Origin: Bromus sterilis
Taxonomy: Eukaryota > Streptophyta > Magnoliopsida > Poales > Poaceae
Direction: 5' to 3'
Length of the DNA stretch: 64,000 nucleotides
Assembly: GCA_950022295.1 (NCBI GenBank)
Contig: OX465596.1
Span: 1,736,001-1,800,000, forward strand
The notes under the pieces are model-generated. The model was given only the letters and a program-made list of their open reading frames with translations. It made no database searches and was not told where the DNA came from. Positions 59,341 through 64,000 of this stretch are shown here, piece after piece. Both the position numbers and the translations under genes were made by a program. Position 1 is the stretch's first letter. The number at the start of each line of letters is the position of its first letter.

Positions 59341-60162
59341 ATTATACGTAAAATCTTCAGAGCGCACGCTGCTGCGGACAGTCGATCCTACGTGGCGCTG
59401 CTTGGACGGTCCTGATGTTACCTGGCGACGTAGAGGCTAATCGCGCGGTACGTGCTAGTGGTGGTGGGTCCAGACGCGTATTAATCCAGGCTCTATCGTG
59501 TCTTGCCCCATATATTTCGCCGCCGTTACTACATTTCCCCTCTTGTTCTCTCCGCATCTCCGCCGGCGATTCTTCATCGGCGAGACCAACCCCAGGGGTG
59601 AAGCTGGTGTCTCCGGCGCTATTCCGTCGCTGGACGGCGACGAGCGACGGACGGCGGCGACGAGCCACCGTCAGGTACCCCCTCACCGCTTTTGCCCCGT
59701 TTTTCCGACTGCGATTTCTCCTCCGGTAGCGCGGGGAGCAGTGTGCTCCGCCACTCGCATCCGGCAACGGCGCCGCTCGTCTGGTGTGTAGATCCACGGG
59801 GGAGCGATGGGCGAACAATCTGCTCCGCCGCACATGAATTGGGTGTGGAGATTTACGGCGGAGCGACGGGGGGCAGTCTGCTCCGCGACTCGCATCTGGC
59901 AACGGTTCCGAGCAAGGGCCAGCGGAGGGGTAAACGGCGCCGACATGCGTGAACTGCAGAGGAGCAGTGGTGGGTGCGGGCGGGTGTGAATCGTTAGAGG
60001 AAGAGTAAGGAGAGATGCGTGAATCGCTAGAGGAAGAGTAAGGAGAGACGCGAACGGCGGCGTGGGTTGCAGAGGAGCAGGGAGATGGGGTGGTTGCGAG
60101 CAGAGGAAGAGTAAGGTGACCAACTGTAAGAGCAAAGTTATACCCTCATGAGTTTTGGATAT
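59341..60162. other. GC-rich upstream region with short tandem repeats, no gene called
   Basis: Between the DUF3615 gene and the next LTR lies a GC-rich segment. An about 64-bp unit with the ctgctccgc-actcgcat-ggcaacgg core repeats at about 59746-59905 (three copies, the middle one diverged). A 33-bp unit repeats perfectly or nearly so at 59986-60018 and 60019-60051. Plus-strand ORFs at 59415-59791 have no family signature. They could be a 5' exon of a gene interrupted by the retroelement, but this cannot be shown. Confidence 0.5.
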
Positions 60163-61412
60163 TGTTGGTCAAAACAGTAGAGGAACTAACAAGTTTTCTA
60201 GTGTGAAACAGATGGTTAGGTTCCTGAAGTTATAGGTTGGTGATAAAGCTTCAACGAAGATTTACTCAGTTACCGAAGCATATCCTCTGGAGCGAAGCAC
60301 ATCACGGCTGTCGACCCCTAAAAGGATAAGGAATCATGAAGCACATCCTATCGAAGAAGTTGATCAAGATGGCGCAAGACTTAGTTGTTTTTGCATAGTT
60401 CTTTTTACTTCTTTGAGTCATTGGAAAAACCGTACTATCAAGAGGGGTTTAGCAGATGTACTCCGAAGGTTTTGATGAAAAGACTCAGATCAAATCGAAA
60501 CCAATGAGAAACCCGAACCGAAGAAATCTCATGTGAGCTAGGTAATGCTTCATCAGCGAAGACTTTGTTCTTTCGGCTTCTGAAGCAGAACCAAGTCCGT
60601 GAGTCAGCTTTACTTGGACCGCAAGTAAAGTTGCGCATTGATTGGAAATATGACCGTTGGGGACAGGTGTCAAGCTGTCACATCGGGTCACTTCAGTCAT
60701 TTCGCACCTTGGGATTGCTGCCTATAAATACCCCAACCCCGCCCTCATTGGCCGGGTGGCTGCTCCGAGATTAATTCCTTACAGAGGAGAGAGAGAGAGA
60801 GCAACCCCACCGAAGCACATCACAAACCCATTCACCGAAGCATAAGTCCTATTGATCTGAGTTGATTCATTATGACTTAGGAAGAAGTTTGCTAGCCTTG
60901 TTATCTTGGAGAACTGCAATTCTCCTAGACGGTTAGAGAGTTGTTCTTCAGAGAGCGAAGAGTTATTGTCGCCTCGAAGTCCAGTTTGTCAAAGGTTTCG
61001 GTGATTTCCTCAATAATCAACCACGAGTGAAGAACTGACCAAGCTCAAGGAGATTGGTGCAGTGGAGATATGGACGGAGAGAGGTTAGCTCCTGTGTTCA
61101 ATCACAAGTCCCTCCAACCAGACGTAGCACTTTGCAGAGTGTGAACTGGTCGAACAAACATCGCCGAGTCAAGAGTTCGTTTTACTTTCCGCACTTACAT
61201 TCTGTTTGTCAATTGCTTCAGAGTTATGCTTCGATGCAATTGATTCAATACTTTTGATTCGCTATGTTCTGCTTCGATCACGTTCTGCTTCAATGTTTAC
61301 CTTTCTGTTGAATAGTTTCGGTTGTTGTGTTATGCTTCACTTCATAGTTTCATGCAAAATTTTGAAGTGATCATTCACCCCCTCCCCCTCTGATCACATA
61401 CTTGGTCTAACA
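60163..61412 (+). repeat. 5' LTR of a second copia-type element
   Basis: It starts TGTTGGTCAAAACAG and ends GGTCTAACA. It includes a TATA box (tataaata, 60723-60730) and a GA run near 60786-60800. The word ccgaagca recurs many times in it. The 3' LTR is beyond the window, so the target duplication (left flank gatat) cannot be checked. Confidence 0.8.
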
Positions 61413-61414
61413 AT

Positions 61415-61428
61415 TTGTATCAGAGCAG
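61415..61428 (+). other. Primer-binding site of the second copia element
   Basis: ttgtatcagagcag lies two bases after the LTR and is close to the canonical initiator tRNA-Met site tggtatcagagc. Confidence 0.85.
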
Positions 61429-61468
61429 GTCACTCTTTTTGGATTAACCTCCTGGAGTGTTTTCAAGT

Positions 61469-64000
61469 ATGTCTTCTAGTATGTCTTTCGCAGCTATTCG
61501 CTCTGGCGAACCTATTCCTATTTTCAATGGGAAGGACTACTCTTACTGGAAGGACAAGATGAAGAGGAATATTATGGCTATCAATTCCACTGCATGGCAA
61601 GTTGTCCTACATGGTGTTACAGTTACTGACAAGAATGCTATCACTCCTGAAGAAGCTCAACTGATGGATCTGGATTCGGTTGTCTGGGTGTTCATCACAA
61701 ATCACTTGACTCCAGAAAAGTATCATGAAGTAAAGAATATTCCTTCGGCCAAAGGTGTCTGGGACTATCTTGAAAAGATTGGTGAAGGTGTTTCTACTCA
61801 GAGAGATGCCAGAATTGACACACTCCGAAGCAAATTCTATCGCTTCAAAAGACTCGAGGGTGAAAAGGTTCACTCAATTTACAGCAGACTCACAGCTCTG
61901 GCAAATGAATTGATTTCCCTCGGTGCTGATGATATAACTCCTCACTCAGTTGTCAGAACACTTCTTCGCTCGCTAGATGATTCGTTCGATCACATTGTTC
62001 TGATGATCAAGGAAAGGTCTGATTACAGATATCTTGTTGCTGCTGATGTTCTTGAGAGACTCACTACCTTTGAAATGGAAGAAGATGAGAAACGTGACAT
62101 AAATGGTTCTCGAAGAAGATCTCATGCTCTGAAAGCAAAAGCTTCGCGTCATTCTTCGCCCGAAGTCAGTTCTGCTTCAGGTGTCGAATCAGATGATCCT
62201 GCAAGCATTGGAAAGGATTTGGCACTAATCATGAGACGCTTCAATCGCTTTCAGAAGAAAGGTTTTTCTTCACCCAAGAAGAGTTATCCTTCAAGAAGCT
62301 CGAGTCATTCTTCTCACCGTTCATCTTCAAGAAGCTCTCCATCGAAGGACAACTGCTGCTATAAGTGCAAGAAACCAGGACACTATATTGCTGATTGCCC
62401 TCTGTGGGAAGCTGAGATCAAATCGAAGCATTCACACAGAGACTCTTCATCGAAGCTTTACAAATCCTCCAGAAATCATGAGTCAAAGAAACATGATTCC
62501 AGTTCAAGAAGGGAAAAGAAGAAAGATTCTGATGATGATAAGAGAAAGAAGTATCATAAGAAGCGTGAGGGTTCTTCATCGAAGACTTACTCGTCTCGTC
62601 GAAGCAGCTCTCACCGTGCCAAGGCCTATCTGGGAAAGGAGATGAACTCAGAAGACGAAGCCTCTGGTTCCGAAGCTGAACAAGACTCAAGGTCTGCTTC
62701 AGGATCCGAATCAGATGGTGTTGCTGGATTAGCATTTGCTTCGGCAGATGCTTCGGCAAATGCTTCGAGCTCATTCTTCACCAACTACAGCAGTGAAGAT
62801 GAAACTCCTGCATATTGCTTCATGGCCAAGGCAAAGGTATCTTCATCCAAGTCAACCTATGATACTTCTGATTATTCCTCATGTGAAAGTGATACTAGGA
62901 TAAGCTATGCTAAACTTGCTAAAATTGCTTCAATCCAACAAGATGAACTTGATTCACTAAGCAAAACCATTAAGAAGTCAGAAACGTTGTTGATCAATGA
63001 GATTGAGAAGAATCAAACTTTAACCAATGAGCATGCTGCTCTGAAGGAGAAGGTTGAAGAATTATCCTCTCGGCATGATCTTCTTTCAGTTGATTATGAG
63101 AAGCTTACCTATGAATTTCTTCAGAGGAAAGTGGCTCTAGAAAAACTGACAGAGGCTCATGAAGAATTGGAAAATGTTAATCTCTCTCTCATGGCTCAAC
63201 AAGGTTCTGAAGCAATTGATAAAACTGAATCACCTTGTTTGGATTGTTTGGAACGAAGCAAAACTATTTCCAAAGGGAAAGCTCCTATTGTTATTGATGA
63301 TACTAATGCCTCCGATGAGGAAAACCTTGTTGTTACCGAGGAACTCCTCAGGTTGAAAAACTTATTTGAAACAGGCATGTTCAAAAGTGTGCAAGGACAC
63401 CAATATCTCTGTGATATCCTTAGGAAGGCTCTCCTTCATAGGAATCCCAGGAATGAAGGTGTTGGCTTTGAAAGAAAGATAAATCCTGATGGCACATATT
63501 GGGAGCCTGAGCAGTATCCTAAGACTGTTTGGGTTCTAGCGAAGGAGAAACCCATTGATATTGCTAACCTTTCAGGCTTCGATTGCAAAATGAACAAAGT
63601 CATCGTGGATGAATCACTTGATTCAGACTACAAACTCATGAAAGATGAACAGGGAAAAGTTTCAGCTGAGTATGTAGGTACTCCACCAAAGAATGGATTT
63701 TATAAGAGGCAGATATGGGTGCAAAAAGCACTTGTTGAAAAATTGCCTGCTAACCATTCTATGCAGGGAAAGCCTTCGGTACCACCGAATCATTTCTACT
63801 CTCTTGAGACAAGAAATGATCCTTTGGTGACCGAGTCAAATGTTCCGCAGAAGCAATACTATCGTACTGGTCGCCATACGTATCGTCCTCATAATAATCG
63901 TACTAAGATTGCATATGCTCATACTTATGCTAACCATTCGCAGAGGACTTACATTTATGGTGTGCTTGATGGTACACCGAAGCAATACACTCCTGTCCGA
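61469..64000 (+). CDS. Long gag (844+ codons, partial) of a Sirevirus-like copia element
   Basis: The frame is open without a stop from the ATG at 61469 to the window end. It begins with a UBN2-type capsid domain (PIPIFNGKDYSYWKDKMKR; AKGVWDYLEKIGEG). A CCHC zinc knuckle (CYKCKKPGHYIADC, 62357-62398) follows, then a Ser/Arg/Lys-rich region, then acidic stretches. A heptad-like coiled coil lies at about 62930-63190, and a further region beyond it contains NPDGTYWEPEQYPKTVWV. A very long gag with a central coiled coil is characteristic of the Sirevirus (SIRE/Maximus) group of copia elements. This assignment rests on that feature plus LTR length. No protease or pol is reached within the window. 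Absence of any disabling mutation over 2.5 kb suggests a young copy. Confidence 0.85.
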   Translation, partial: MSSSMSFAAIRSGEPIPIFNGKDYSYWKDKMKRNIMAINSTAWQVVLHGVTVTDKNAITPEEAQLMDLDSVVWVFITNHLTPEKYHEVKNIPSAKGVWDYLEKIGEGVSTQRDARIDTLRSKFYRFKRLEGEKVHSIYSRLTALANELISLGADDITPHSVVRTLLRSLDDSFDHIVLMIKERSDYRYLVAADVLERLTTFEMEEDEKRDINGSRRRSHALKAKASRHSSPEVSSASGVESDDPASIGKDLALIMRRFNRFQKKGFSSPKKSYPSRSSSHSSHRSSSRSSPSKDNCCYKCKKPGHYIADCPLWEAEIKSKHSHRDSSSKLYKSSRNHESKKHDSSSRREKKKDSDDDKRKKYHKKREGSSSKTYSSRRSSSHRAKAYLGKEMNSEDEASGSEAEQDSRSASGSESDGVAGLAFASADASANASSSFFTNYSSEDETPAYCFMAKAKVSSSKSTYDTSDYSSCESDTRISYAKLAKIASIQQDELDSLSKTIKKSETLLINEIEKNQTLTNEHAALKEKVEELSSRHDLLSVDYEKLTYEFLQRKVALEKLTEAHEELENVNLSLMAQQGSEAIDKTESPCLDCLERSKTISKGKAPIVIDDTNASDEENLVVTEELLRLKNLFETGMFKSVQGHQYLCDILRKALLHRNPRNEGVGFERKINPDGTYWEPEQYPKTVWVLAKEKPIDIANLSGFDCKMNKVIVDESLDSDYKLMKDEQGKVSAEYVGTPPKNGFYKRQIWVQKALVEKLPANHSMQGKPSVPPNHFYSLETRNDPLVTESNVPQKQYYRTGRHTYRPHNNRTKIAYAHTYANHSQRTYIYGVLDGTPKQYTPVR

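Noticed and set aside
59415..59791. Plus-strand ORFs of 97-104 codons before the second LTR
   Set aside because: Overlapping frames in GC-rich, tandem-repeated DNA without family signatures; not supported as genes.

Overview
The window is nuclear DNA from a grass, most likely wheat, Aegilops, rye or another Triticeae species. Three things point there. All protein-coding genes have plant-type GT-AG introns and GC-rich first exons. Stowaway-type MITEs and LTR retrotransposons fill the gaps. A degenerate tandem array at 5.6-7.0 kb resembles the Triticeae 118-120 bp pSc119.2 satellite family as I remember it. Nothing bacterial, no CRISPR array and no rRNA or tRNA gene was recognised.

Layout. 1-7 kb holds repeats (a long LTR-like sequence cut by the window edge, AT-rich debris, the satellite-like array). 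8-34 kb is a gene island: a VQ-motif protein (+), a plastid fibrillin of the FBN6/PAP8 type (-), a CCCH zinc-finger/KH RNA-binding protein (-), a DUF761 protein (-), a DEK_C plus double SWIB protein (+) and a MYB-CC (PHR-like) transcription factor (-). Each multi-exon model was joined by hand; splice phases close exactly and products match their families in length and domain order. 34-45 kb is repeat-rich, with two tandem GRF-type zinc-finger pseudogene copies and a second long LTR related to the one at the left edge.

45-48 kb carries a complete six-exon chloroplast-division gene, FtsZ1 (+). A full-length, very young Ty1/copia element (48242-55384, CCCAT target duplication) sits 249 bases beyond its stop codon. 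A diverged second copy of the FtsZ1 3' untranslated region lies past the element. 56-59 kb encodes a DUF3615 protein (-). From 60163 to the right edge is the 5' LTR and a long uninterrupted gag of a second copia-type element that resembles the Sirevirus group.

The genes do not form a pathway. FBN6 and FtsZ1 act in plastids, the others mainly in nuclear regulation or RNA metabolism. The most interesting signal is in the young copia element. The gag start codon appears to lie inside the LTR and to be joined to the gag body by a 1.62 kb leader intron that contains the primer-binding site. A 29-bp duplication then hits exactly this start codon in the 5' LTR.
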